The notes: generated by a model from the sequence alone, not told the origin. Positions 17,242 to 25,305 are shown, counted from the first letter of the stretch. The stretch is 64,000 nucleotides of DNA from Larkinella sp. C7 (GCF_006149005.1 NZ_VBSL01000003.1:1-64000); one strand, 5' to 3'. A program made the numbers and translations.

Positions 17242-17340
17242 GTTGAATCCCCGCAGGATTGGATGGGTGGTTGGGTTGTCCTTTTTCTACCGAAGCTGCG
17301 CTGTTGAATTCCTGCGGGATAGAGGGATGGGTTGGCTGGT
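17220..17340. repeat. Two direct repeats of about 60 bp
   Basis: Unit 1 (about 17220-17278) and unit 2 (about 17280-17340) share CTACCGACGCTGCGCTGTTG/CTACCGAAGCTGCGCTGTTG, then GAATCCCCGCAGGATTGGA/GAATTCCTGCGGGATAGAG and a GATGGGTTGG tail. Unit 1 overlaps the right arm of the inverted repeat, so the whole block is a nested array. Confidence 0.75.
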
Positions 17341-17466
17341 CAAGAGAATCGATTTGGGAATGGACATTCCATAATTCACGCCTTATCAAGTAAAAACCGT
17401 TCCTTTTTAGCTTCTATACGCAGCGCGAATCCGATCTAAAACACTCGTGCGATCTCGCTTTTTAAA

Positions 17467-18948
17467 ATGAATAAAAGAGCTTTTGAAGGCATTACGACGC
17501 GGTTTATTCTACCAATTCTTCTGATCTGGGTTGCGGCCGGAACCCGGTTACTGGCTCAGGAACCCCGTTTTGAGTCCGAAATTAAAGCCTACGAAGCGAA
17601 GGCGGTCGATGATCCGCCAGTTCCGGGTTCGACGTTCTTCGTCGGCAGTTCGACCTGGCGGCTTTGGGGGTCAGCGCTGGAAGAAGATTTCAGCCTGTTT
17701 AGTCCCGTCAACCGGGGTTTTGGCGGAGCCACCATTCCCGATGTGGTGCGCGTCATGGACCGGATTATTTTGCCACACCGCCCCGCCCGCATTGTTTTTT
17801 CCTGCGGGGGGAATGATCTGGCGGGTGGTGATGACCCCGAAACCGTTGTCAAAAATTTCAAAACGTTTCTGGCCCGACTTTGGCAATCGAACCCGTTGAC
17901 GGAAGTGTATTTCGTGTCGAACCGGCATTCGCCGGCCCGGCAAAAATTTAGAAAGCAGGGCGATCGGTTTAATCAGGAAATCAAAAAGCTGGCGGGAAAG
18001 CTGGACGGGTTATACTATATTGACGTTGTTCCGCTGACAGATGGCAAGGACGGTAAAGGCCGCAGTGAGTTGTTTCTGGCCGATGGTCTGCACCTCAACC
18101 GGGAAGGTCAGCAGCTCTGGATACCGGTCATTACGACCGCGCTGAAAGAACGGGATCGGTTGCGAATGAAGCTAAAGCCCGCCGATCTGTTCCCGAAACG
18201 GGTTGCTGCCGGGATTTTTTCGAAGTCGGATCAGACCAGCTTTCCAGAACAGAAACTGAACATTGTTTTCATCGGCAACAGCATTACGGCCGGCGCCGGC
18301 TTGAAAGACCGCCAGACGGAGGCACCACCGGTTTTGGCAACAGCGTATTTGAAACAGCAGGCTGGCATCCAGGAGGTTACGTTTTCCAATCAGGGTGTGG
18401 GCGGTTTTACCACCGTCGATTTTCTGCCCGCAACCCACAAATCGTTTCCCAAAGTGGCGCAGGCTGCGGAAACCTTCCGGAAAGAAACCGGTCAGCTCGT
18501 GTTTTCCATTGTTCTCGGCACGAATGACAGCGCCATGCAGGGACCCAACGGCGCTCCGGTTTCGCCGGAATCCTACCGCGCCAATCTGAAAACCATCGCC
18601 GACACCTTACTGAAAGCCAATCCGGGTTGCAAGCTGGTGATTCACCACCCGATTTGGTACAGCCCGACCACCTACAACCGTTCGAAATACCTTCAGGAAG
18701 GACTGGATCGGCTACAAACGTACTTCCCCGAAATCGATGGACTCGTCGCTGATTATGTCAAAACCCATCCAGGACAGGTCCGTGTGGGCGATACGCAGGG
18801 GTTCAATTATTTCAAAACCCATTACCTGACCGATTTTCAACACGAAAATGGCCAGCAGGGGACGTTTTTTCTGCACCCAAACGCCAAAGGAGCCGCTACG
18901 CTGGGGCTTTTCTGGGGGGAAGCCATTCGCAAAGCCGTGTTGGAATAA
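17467..18948 (+). CDS. Secreted protein with two tandem SGNH/GDSL hydrolase domains
   Basis: 493 residues. A basic, hydrophobic N-terminus ending near LLAQ (residues 1-31) is a signal peptide. Domain 1 (about 50-235) has the SGNH blocks FVGSST (Ser61), NRGFGG, GGNDL and DGLHLN with the Asp-x-x-His pair. Domain 2 (about 262-493) has FIGNSITAG (Ser near 272), NQGVGGF, GTNDSA and FFLHPN; here the residue three before the His is Phe, so the usual catalytic Asp is not in place. Such proteins remove acyl groups from glycans in the periplasm. A double-domain architecture suggests one active and one altered or differently specific site. Confidence 0.85.
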   Translation: MNKRAFEGITTRFILPILLIWVAAGTRLLAQEPRFESEIKAYEAKAVDDPPVPGSTFFVGSSTWRLWGSALEEDFSLFSPVNRGFGGATIPDVVRVMDRIILPHRPARIVFSCGGNDLAGGDDPETVVKNFKTFLARLWQSNPLTEVYFVSNRHSPARQKFRKQGDRFNQEIKKLAGKLDGLYYIDVVPLTDGKDGKGRSELFLADGLHLNREGQQLWIPVITTALKERDRLRMKLKPADLFPKRVAAGIFSKSDQTSFPEQKLNIVFIGNSITAGAGLKDRQTEAPPVLATAYLKQQAGIQEVTFSNQGVGGFTTVDFLPATHKSFPKVAQAAETFRKETGQLVFSIVLGTNDSAMQGPNGAPVSPESYRANLKTIADTLLKANPGCKLVIHHPIWYSPTTYNRSKYLQEGLDRLQTYFPEIDGLVADYVKTHPGQVRVGDTQGFNYFKTHYLTDFQHENGQQGTFFLHPNAKGAATLGLFWGEAIRKAVLE

Positions 18949-18988
18949 CCGGTCAAGAAGTTGTTTGAATGAAGGCCGGAGGCCTGTC

Positions 18989-19042
18989 CTGTCAATAGGC
19001 AATAGCTACCACGAGTTGATGTTTGCTATTGCCTATTGACAG
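18989..19042. repeat. Hairpin with 18-bp perfect arms after the SGNH gene
   Basis: Arms 18989-19006 and 19025-19042 (CTGTCAATAGGCAATAGC and its complement) around an 18-base loop. It sits inside a looser outer pair, GTTTGAAT near 18963 and ATTCAAAC near 19071, so the whole spacer can fold as a nested cruciform. Confidence 0.8.
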
Positions 19043-19101
19043 ACCGCCCTTCCAGGGCTCTCCCCGGTTAATTCAAACAGTTTGTAAGGCTTTTTTAAAA
19101 A

Positions 19102-19170
19102 AGAATGATGAATGCTAAATGTAAAAGTGCTGAATTGGAAAATACTTTTACATTTAGCATTCATCATTCT
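19102..19170. repeat. Long intergenic hairpin, family A
   Basis: Perfect 27-bp inverted repeat (19102-19128 and 19144-19170), with a 15-base loop. The arm contains GAATGATGAATGCTAAATGT followed by AAAAGT, the same word set as the elements at 24251-24350 and 57405-57499. It lies between the SGNH gene and the TIM-barrel gene. Confidence 0.88.
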
Positions 19171-19241
19171 ACATTTAGTGTTCTCCTTCCGCTCAGGAGT
19201 CCAACCTGGTGTTTAGGTTTTGACAATAGATCCTTTTTTCC

Positions 19242-20150
19242 ATGAATCCAACCGGAAACCAACCGTCAAGAAGAGCCTTTTTAAAGGGTGCCACCGGAAT
19301 GCTGGCCGGAATAACCGCAGCGAGTGCGCTGGCTAAAGCCGGAATGGGGGAAGAAACCAGGGCTGGTTTGTCCCTGCCTTTGGGCGTTTGTGCCGGTTAT
19401 GAAAAGGTCGGGTTATTAAAAACGCTGGGCTTTTCCTTCATCGAGGAGAGTGTCGGCCGGTTTTTGATTCCCGACGCGGGAGATTCGCAATACGAGAAAA
19501 ACCGGGTGACGCTGAAGACGGAAGGCCTGCCCGTTCGATCGTACATTTATTTTTTCCCGGGCACCCTGAAGTCGGTGGGCCCCACCCTCCACCACGAAGC
19601 TATTTTGCAGCGGGCCGATCTGGCACTGAAGCGGGCGAAAGAATGCGGTTCGAAGAATATCGTGTTTGGCAGTGGCGGTTCGCGGGCGATTCCCGATGGC
19701 TTTGACCGGGCGACCGCGAAAGCGCAGCACATCGAACTATGCAAAAAAATGGCTCCCCTGGCCGAAAAACATGGCGTTACGCTGGCAGTTGAGCCGCTGA
19801 ATCGGGGCGAGACCAATTTTATCAACAGCCTGGCCGAAGGCGTGGAAATTATTCAGGCCGTTAACAACCCGTGGTTTAAGTTGCAGTGTGACATTTACCA
19901 CATGCTGAAAGAAGACGAAAAACCGGAGGAAATCATCAAATACCGCCAATACATCACGCATTGCCACATCGCGGAAAAACAGAAGCGAACTGCGCCCGGT
20001 GTGATGGGCGATGATTTCAAGCCGTATTTTCGGGCTTTGAAACAAATCAAATACGAGGGCGGCCTGTCGCTGGAATGCAACTGGACCGATTTTGACAACG
20101 AAGTCGCCCTCGGTTTGGCGACCGTAAAGAAACAACTGGCTGAGGTGTAA
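19242..20150 (+). CDS. Tat-exported sugar isomerase/epimerase-like TIM barrel (AP-endonuclease-2 fold)
   Basis: 302 residues. The N-terminus has a twin-arginine signal (SRRAFLKG followed by a hydrophobic Ala/Gly-rich stretch to about residue 35), so the enzyme acts in the periplasm. The rest is a xylose-isomerase-like TIM barrel with the metal ligands of the family in order: Glu in AVEPLNRG, Asp in QCDIYHM, His in HCHIAEK and Glu in LSLECNW. Relatives include hydroxypyruvate isomerase and keto-sugar epimerases or hydratases. The closely spaced catabolic genes of such families in Bacteroidota often work on 3-keto sugars, which fits other genes in this window. The last codons form half of a perfect hairpin. 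Confidence 0.85.
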   Translation: MNPTGNQPSRRAFLKGATGMLAGITAASALAKAGMGEETRAGLSLPLGVCAGYEKVGLLKTLGFSFIEESVGRFLIPDAGDSQYEKNRVTLKTEGLPVRSYIYFFPGTLKSVGPTLHHEAILQRADLALKRAKECGSKNIVFGSGGSRAIPDGFDRATAKAQHIELCKKMAPLAEKHGVTLAVEPLNRGETNFINSLAEGVEIIQAVNNPWFKLQCDIYHMLKEDEKPEEIIKYRQYITHCHIAEKQKRTAPGVMGDDFKPYFRALKQIKYEGGLSLECNWTDFDNEVALGLATVKKQLAEV

Positions 20151-20179
20151 AACCGTCCGGTTTTACACCTCAGCCAGTT
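20134..20179. terminator. Near-perfect 46-nt palindrome overlapping the TIM-barrel stop codon
   Basis: Perfect 22-bp arms (20134-20155 and 20158-20179) separated by only two bases. The left arm includes the last five codons and the TAA stop of the TIM-barrel gene. It could be an intrinsic terminator or a fold-back duplication of the gene end. Confidence 0.8.
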
Positions 20180-20199
20180 CTCGTCATGAAAATAAGCTA

Positions 20200-20784
20200 A
20201 TGACCGAAGCCTGGATCTCAACCGTCGCACAAATGCTCACTCCAATCGGCACGTTCAGTGAGGAGCAGGTTCGGCTGGTTGCCCATCGCGTGCGTCGCCG
20301 GTCTGTAGAAAAAGATACCATTCTGCTGGCGGCAGGAGCCATTTGCCAGACGGTTTATTGCAGCCTCGAAGGCGCTTTCTACCAGGTCAGTTACAACGAC
20401 GGGCAGGAGCCGGTCATCATCGATCTGCACCTCCCCGGGCAGTGGTTTTTCAATCACCAGAGTTTTGTCACCCAGAAGCCCTCGGTCTACACCATTCAGG
20501 CGTATTCAAACGGCGTTGTGCTCGAACTGACGATTCAGGTGATTCACGAACTGATTGCGATTTCTCCGGTATTCCTGCAACTGGGCAGCCTGCTCAACCA
20601 GGCCACGGATCGGATTCGCTTTTTCGACCAAAATCTGACACCCGCTCAGAAATACCAATATGTGCTTGATTACCAGCCTCAATTGCTGCATCTGTTTCCC
20701 CTGAAAATGATTGCGGCTTACTTGAAAATAACGCCCGAAACGCTGAGTCGGGTCAGGGAGCGTCTGGCGCGGGGCCTTTCTTGA
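20200..20784 (+). CDS. Crp/Fnr-family transcriptional regulator
   Basis: 194 residues. The first ~120 residues form a cyclic-nucleotide-binding-type beta roll (VEKDTILLAAGAICQTVYCSLEG, then IIDLHLPGQWFF), and the last ~40 hold a short helix-turn-helix, KMIAAYLKITPETLSRVRER. This is the compact form common in Bacteroidota. The ligand pocket is not diagnostic. It is 49 nt after the TIM-barrel gene, beyond the palindrome, so probably separately transcribed. It may control the following VOC and membrane-protein genes or the upstream gene; this is a guess from position only. Confidence 0.88.
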   Translation: MTEAWISTVAQMLTPIGTFSEEQVRLVAHRVRRRSVEKDTILLAAGAICQTVYCSLEGAFYQVSYNDGQEPVIIDLHLPGQWFFNHQSFVTQKPSVYTIQAYSNGVVLELTIQVIHELIAISPVFLQLGSLLNQATDRIRFFDQNLTPAQKYQYVLDYQPQLLHLFPLKMIAAYLKITPETLSRVRERLARGLS

Positions 20785-20909
20785 TTTGAATCAAGTGCCA
20801 AATCAAACCCGGTTTCTTATGTTTACCGAACAGTACGCTGAAGGACGACTAACGATACCTGGTTTTGCCCGGCAGCACCAATTTACCTCATCGATACCTT
20901 AGCAACCCT

Positions 20910-21284
20910 ATGCTGACGGCCATACATCCCAAATTGCCGATGCGAAACAAGCGCGTCACCAAAGACTTTTACGTGAACCAGTTGGGTTTTCAGGAAGTCG
21001 GGCAGACCGATTTTGCGGACTACCTGATGGTGCAGAAAGACGCGATCGAGATTCATTTTTTTGCATTCAGCGGCCTTGATCCCGCCGAAAACTACGGACA
21101 GGTTTATATCAGGACGGATGCCATTGATCATGTATACCAGTCGCTGCTGGATCATAACGTGAGCATCCATCCGGCAGGGCCTTTACAGGAAAAGCCCTGG
21201 GGACAAAAGGAATTTTCGGTTTTAGACCCCGACAATAACCTCCTTACCTTCGGGCAGCGTGTTAACGTAAACCCAACAAAGTAA
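20910..21284 (+). CDS. VOC-superfamily protein (glyoxalase/bleomycin-resistance-like)
   Basis: 124 residues from the ATG at 20910, chosen because MLTAIHPKLPMRNKRVTKDFY is the usual beginning of this group; the frame is open further upstream. Two beta-alpha-beta-beta-beta modules are visible, with DFYVNQLGFQEVG at the first and QEKPWGQKEFSVLDPDNNLL at the second. The form with FAFSGLDP and PWGQKEF resembles bleomycin-resistance-type proteins, which bind a ligand as dimers rather than catalyse metal-dependent reactions. The ligand is unknown. It is followed after 9 nt by a membrane-protein gene. Confidence 0.85.
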   Translation: MLTAIHPKLPMRNKRVTKDFYVNQLGFQEVGQTDFADYLMVQKDAIEIHFFAFSGLDPAENYGQVYIRTDAIDHVYQSLLDHNVSIHPAGPLQEKPWGQKEFSVLDPDNNLLTFGQRVNVNPTK

Positions 21285-21293
21285 CCTTCCACC

Positions 21294-21956
21294 ATGAATC
21301 ATCGCTTCTTTGTCGTATCGGGTTATTGCCTGCTGGTCGGTACGCTGCTGTTGGTGGGTACGATGGTGCTGCACCCGGCGGGCGGCTCACCGGATCATAT
21401 CCGGCGCATCACTCCTCTGCTGATGGGGTCACACGCCCTGGCGATCGGCAGTTTGCCTTTGCTGGGTTTCGGCTGCTACGGACTCGCCATTCGTCTGGCA
21501 AGCCCAAGCCGGTTAGCCACGCTGGCCTTGATCACGCTCTTTTTCGGGCTGTTGGCCGGTCTCATCGCTGCCACCATCAATGGCCTTACGCTACCCCTGT
21601 TCGTGGCTAACCAGCCTGATACGATTGCAGAACAATCGCAGGTGAAGCTGATCATCCGCTACGGTTTTCTGATCAATAAGCCCATGAGCTATATCCTGAT
21701 GACTTGCGTGACGGTTTCCGTTGGAATTTGGTCGGCACTGTTGCTGCGTCGAAACGACCTGCCCAGGTGGTTAGGCTACGGAGGGGTCGGATTGGTTGGA
21801 TTGGGACTACTGGGGGTCGTGCTTGGCTACGATTTTCACGGGGTAGGCGGTTTTCGCCTGTTCGTGTTCGCGCTTGCGGGCTGGTTGGCAGGGGGTGGGG
21901 TGCTGCTGATCCGGACCCGGCCCGCCGACCCGGCCACACCCGCCATCGTTCAATAG
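21294..21956 (+). CDS. Unrecognised polytopic membrane protein
   Basis: 220 residues with about six or seven hydrophobic helices and short loops. A possible signal-like first helix runs over residues 5-30. Conserved-looking small-residue helices (LLGFGCYGLAIRLAS, LGYGGVGLVGLGLLGVVLGYDF) recall DUF4386-like or ABC-2-like small integral proteins, but I cannot assign a family. It is 9 nt after one VOC gene and 46 nt before another, so the three are probably one transcript. No catalytic motif is seen. Confidence 0.7.
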   Translation: MNHRFFVVSGYCLLVGTLLLVGTMVLHPAGGSPDHIRRITPLLMGSHALAIGSLPLLGFGCYGLAIRLASPSRLATLALITLFFGLLAGLIAATINGLTLPLFVANQPDTIAEQSQVKLIIRYGFLINKPMSYILMTCVTVSVGIWSALLLRRNDLPRWLGYGGVGLVGLGLLGVVLGYDFHGVGGFRLFVFALAGWLAGGGVLLIRTRPADPATPAIVQ

Positions 21957-22002
21957 GGAGTTGTGAAATAAGGAAACAAAAACTAAACCTGAAATTGCGG
22001 TT

Positions 22003-22365
22003 ATGAAATTTACCAGACTCGTGCCGAATGTATATTACACCGACATAACAGATGCTTTAAAGTTATTTGTCGATTGTCTTGAATTCACGATTGAGCACAA
22101 TGAACTGGGGGCCAAGCAACCCTTTTGCGTCATTGAAAAAGACGGTTTGCGCATCAACCTTTTTCAAAATGCGGAGCTCGCTCAGGAACATAACCCCGAA
22201 TTCAGACTGGTAACCGATGAGATCGAAGCGGTTTACCAACAAATCGCATCCACCCATCCTGAGTTCCTGCATCCCAATCTCAATAAAATCACCCTACGAC
22301 CCTGGGGAGCAAAGGAGTTCGCTTTAACCGATACGCAACTCGGTATCGTTATTCAACAATGGTAG
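22003..22365 (+). CDS. VOC-superfamily protein
   Basis: 120 residues with the glyoxalase/dioxygenase fold: RLVPNVYYTDITDALKLFVDCL at the first module and RPWGAKEFALTDTQLGIVIQQW at the second. It is only distantly similar to the other VOC protein at 20910. The ATG at 22003 begins directly before the first beta strand. Metal-ligand residues are not obvious, so binding rather than catalysis is possible. It is the third gene of the VOC-membrane-VOC group. Confidence 0.82.
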   Translation: MKFTRLVPNVYYTDITDALKLFVDCLEFTIEHNELGAKQPFCVIEKDGLRINLFQNAELAQEHNPEFRLVTDEIEAVYQQIASTHPEFLHPNLNKITLRPWGAKEFALTDTQLGIVIQQW

Positions 22366-22414
22366 GAAGTGACCAGCAGAGATTCTCAATACGACCGGTT
22401 TTAGCGGGTATCGA

Positions 22415-23194
22415 ATGCCTGGCTTCTGGCACCATGAACACATAGCTTTGAGGACGGTGATATTAACGGAATTACTACCGCTTCTGGCGGAGATTTTTAA
22501 TACTTCCGTCTATCCTCCCGGGGAACAAGGCGGTCTATTCCACGGTTCCAGCTCCGATCCGTCAGACCACCCGGTTCAACGGGTGGGGCTGGCTCTTGAA
22601 CCCTGGCCGGCGCTTCCGGAATGGCTGGTTGACCACCGCATCGATACGCTCTGGCTGCACCGCCCCTGGCTGCTCGACCGGTCTTCCCTGCCCGCGAACG
22701 TGGCGGTTTTGTATCATCATCTTCCGTTCGATGAACACCTGACGATCGGATATAACCGTTGGCTGGCGGAATCCCTGGGGTTTTCCGGAACGCCGAAACC
22801 GCTCCTGGAGGTGATCGGCTACAAAGCGATGCCGGGCTATCCGGATCGGCCGATTGGGATGGTGGGTTCGGAGTCACAACTGGACTTCCGGGGCTGGTGC
22901 CAGCGGATTGCCCACGTGTTTGGCGGGTATGAAGACGCCATTCCAGGGCAGAAAACCGTACCAGGCCAGATTGCGGTCGTTGGTGCCATGAATCCGGCCC
23001 TGATCCAGGAAGCCTCGGAGCGGGGCGCGGGTTTATACCTGACGGGGCAGTACCGGAAATCTGCCCAAAAAGCCGTCGAAGAAACGGGCATGGGCGTCAT
23101 TGCCATTGGCCATCGACGCAGTGAGGAATGGGGGCTTCGGAAGCTCGCTCAACTTTTGGCGGAGATTGATCTGGTTGTGGTGGTGCCTGATTGA
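22415..23194 (+). CDS. Nif3-like (DUF34/YbgI) dinuclear-metal protein
   Basis: 259 residues, a typical length for short Nif3-family proteins. The conserved ligand blocks are recognisable although drifted: LYHHLPFDEHLTIGYNRWLA (His-His ... Asp/His region, usually HHPLxF...D.HL..G.N..LA) and GLYLTGQYRKSAQKA followed by IAIGHRRSEEWGLR (usually GH...E). These bind two metal ions in a hexameric ring. The molecular role of the family is unsettled (GTP cyclohydrolase-like fold, metal homeostasis proposals). The first blocks near the N-terminus are divergent, so a specialised member is possible. It is convergent with the MoxR gene. Confidence 0.78.
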   Translation: MPGFWHHEHIALRTVILTELLPLLAEIFNTSVYPPGEQGGLFHGSSSDPSDHPVQRVGLALEPWPALPEWLVDHRIDTLWLHRPWLLDRSSLPANVAVLYHHLPFDEHLTIGYNRWLAESLGFSGTPKPLLEVIGYKAMPGYPDRPIGMVGSESQLDFRGWCQRIAHVFGGYEDAIPGQKTVPGQIAVVGAMNPALIQEASERGAGLYLTGQYRKSAQKAVEETGMGVIAIGHRRSEEWGLRKLAQLLAEIDLVVVVPD

Positions 23195-23264
23195 CAGACA
23201 AAGAGAGCAGGACTAACCGACGACCTGAAATGGCCGTATGGAACGATGTGGATTTACTGGAATT

Positions 23265-24239
23265 CTACCGCCCAATGGCCACTTTCCGCAGGATCGAATC
23301 GATAATCTGCAAAGTCGTCACGCCATCCGCTTCGGCTTCGTAGTTGAGCAGAATCCGGTGGTTGAACACGTCGGGGGCCACTTCCTTGATGTCTTCGGGC
23401 AACACGTAATCGCGCTGGTCGAAGTAGGCGAGGGCTTTGGCGGCCCGGTTGAGGTTGATGCTGGCGCGGGGCGAGACCCCGTACTGAATGTACCGGGCTT
23501 CGTCGCGGAGGTTGTAGTCGAGCGGTCGGCGGGTGGCAAAAACCAGCTCGATGATGTAGCGTTCGAGCGTTTCCGAAATGGTAATTTTGTTGATTTCGTT
23601 CTTGATCGCGAAAATGTCTTCCTTGTCCAGAACCGGCTGTACCTCGTAATCGAAATTCAGGTTCGACATCCGGCGCATGACCTCCAGCTCTTCGTCTTTC
23701 GACAGGTAGCCCACGAAAACTTTCATCATAAACCGGTCAATCTGGGCTTCCGGCAGGGGATAGGTCCCTTCCTGCTCGACCGGATTCTGCGTGGCCAGCA
23801 CCAGAAAAGGCTTATCGAGAATAAACGTTTCTTCGCCAATCGTCACCTGCTTTTCCTGCATGGCTTCGAGCAGGGCCGATTGCACTTTGGCGGGAGAGCG
23901 GTTGACTTCATCGGCCAGAATCAGGTTGGCAAAAACCGGTCCCTGCTTCACTTCGAACTCGCCGGATTTCTGATTAAAAATCATCGTCCCGACCAAATCG
24001 GCCGGGAGCAGATCGGGGGTAAACTGAATCCGTTGAAAGTCAAGCTGCAAAGCCTTTGCCAGGGTGTTGATTGTCAGCGTTTTGGCCAAGCCGGGAACGC
24101 CTTCCAGTAAAATATGTCCGCCCGTAAACAGGCCGATCAGCAGCCGGTTGAGCAGGGCCTGCTGCCCCACAACGACCTTGCTCATCTCGTCGAATACCTG
24201 ACGGATTTTGGTATGATAGGTGATATCTGCTGATGTCAT
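23265..24239 (-). CDS. MoxR-family AAA+ ATPase
   Basis: 324 residues. Walker A is GVPGLAKT (residues 47-54), Walker B LILADE (about 106-111), and the arginine-finger region and lid follow. MoxR ATPases act as chaperones for activation or assembly of partner proteins, usually encoded with a DUF58 protein and VWA-domain BatA/BatB proteins. None of these partners is in the window: the next gene downstream on this strand is not related. Upstream, a long hairpin separates it from prmC. Confidence 0.92.
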   Translation of the reverse strand: MTSADITYHTKIRQVFDEMSKVVVGQQALLNRLLIGLFTGGHILLEGVPGLAKTLTINTLAKALQLDFQRIQFTPDLLPADLVGTMIFNQKSGEFEVKQGPVFANLILADEVNRSPAKVQSALLEAMQEKQVTIGEETFILDKPFLVLATQNPVEQEGTYPLPEAQIDRFMMKVFVGYLSKDEELEVMRRMSNLNFDYEVQPVLDKEDIFAIKNEINKITISETLERYIIELVFATRRPLDYNLRDEARYIQYGVSPRASINLNRAAKALAYFDQRDYVLPEDIKEVAPDVFNHRILLNYEAEADGVTTLQIIDSILRKVAIGR

Positions 24240-24250
24240 TTTTTAAGAAG

Positions 24251-24350
24251 AAATGATAAATGTAAAATGATAAATATCGAATGTAAAAGTTGGGGACGCG
24301 CTCTTGAAATACTTTTACATTTAGCGTTCATCATTTTACATTTATCATTT
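24251..24350. repeat. Long intergenic hairpin, family A
   Basis: 40-nt arms (24251-24290 and 24311-24350) that match except for a small cluster of mismatches in the middle, with a 20-base loop. The words AAATGTAAAATGATAAAT and GAATGTAAAAGT are shared with the other family A hairpins. It fills the gap between moxR and prmC. Confidence 0.85.
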
Positions 24351-24359
24351 TGAAATCAT

Positions 24360-25205
24360 TTATTTAACCGCCTTAACAAATCGCTCTTTGCCATGAATAT
24401 CCTTGAAAATCTGCACATTCCGATAGCCGCGTTCTTCGAATACCTGCTGGGTTTGGGGTCCAAACCGCTCGTTGATTTCGACGTAACAGGCACCCTCCGT
24501 GTTCAGGTGTTGCTGCCCAAAATCGGCGACGGCTTTATAAAATAGCAACGGATCCTGGTCTTCTACAAATAACGCCAAATGAGGCTCATATCGTAAAACA
24601 TTCGTTTCCATCTGTTCCGCTTCCGACAAGGTTACGTACGGCGGATTGCTCACCACGCACTCAAACCGGCGGTTTTCCTCGCCCACATTGAGAATGTCGC
24701 GTTGTTCAAACTCCACGTCCGCCAGGAGTGTTCGGGCATTTAATTGTGCCACTTCCAGGGCTTCGGGCGACAAATCCCAGGCCACTACCGATGCCTGCGG
24801 CAGAAACCGGGCCAGGGTTACCGCAATACAGCCACTGCCGGTGCCGATGTCGATCAGGTTCAGTTGCCCGGTGGTTTCGGCATAATCCCGGACGATGAGC
24901 CGGATCAGTTCTTCGGTTTCGGGGCGGGGAATCAGCACCGCCGGTGACACCTGAAACTCCAGACCACAAAACTCCGTTGTGCCAATGAGGTGCTGAACGG
25001 GTTCGTGGCTGTTGAGCCGCCGGATGAGTTCGGCCCAGTCGGGTTGGGGAGGATTGGTGGGAATGGGCTTACCGGCTACCACGTCGGTTCGGCGAAGCAA
25101 CAGGTAATGTTCCAGCAACAAAAACACGATGGCGCGGGCTTCTTCCGGGCGGTAACCTACCAGTTGCCCCACCAGCGAATCAAATAACGACTTGGCTGTA
25201 ATCAT
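24360..25205 (-). CDS. prmC: Release factor glutamine N5-methyltransferase
   Basis: 281 residues. The SAM-binding motif LIDIGTGSGCIAVTLA and the catalytic SNPPYVTLSE (NPPY) are intact, and an N-terminal helical release-factor-binding domain covers about residues 1-85. PrmC (HemK) methylates the glutamine of the GGQ motif in RF1 and RF2 to support translation termination. It is divergent from ribD with a 100-nt gap. Nothing unusual. Confidence 0.95.
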   Translation of the reverse strand: MITAKSLFDSLVGQLVGYRPEEARAIVFLLLEHYLLLRRTDVVAGKPIPTNPPQPDWAELIRRLNSHEPVQHLIGTTEFCGLEFQVSPAVLIPRPETEELIRLIVRDYAETTGQLNLIDIGTGSGCIAVTLARFLPQASVVAWDLSPEALEVAQLNARTLLADVEFEQRDILNVGEENRRFECVVSNPPYVTLSEAEQMETNVLRYEPHLALFVEDQDPLLFYKAVADFGQQHLNTEGACYVEINERFGPQTQQVFEERGYRNVQIFKDIHGKERFVKAVK

Positions 25206-25305
25206 GCGGACGTAAAATTTGCGTAAATCTAAACCTTCGCGAAACAGATTTCACGGATTTTACTGATTTCTTTACGTTAACGTATACAACTGATCCTGAA
25301 AACCG

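Larger units (their letters stand above)
16982..17466. other. 485-nt intergenic region with palindromic and direct repeats
   Basis: No convincing gene is present; short frames here translate repeat DNA. The region holds an imperfect inverted repeat and a direct repeat (separate entries), and its outer parts show nothing else that I recognise. Confidence 0.6.

Noticed and set aside
17082-17390. Short frames in the repeat block considered as small genes
   Set aside because: They translate the inverted and direct repeats in both directions, with no start context or family resemblance.
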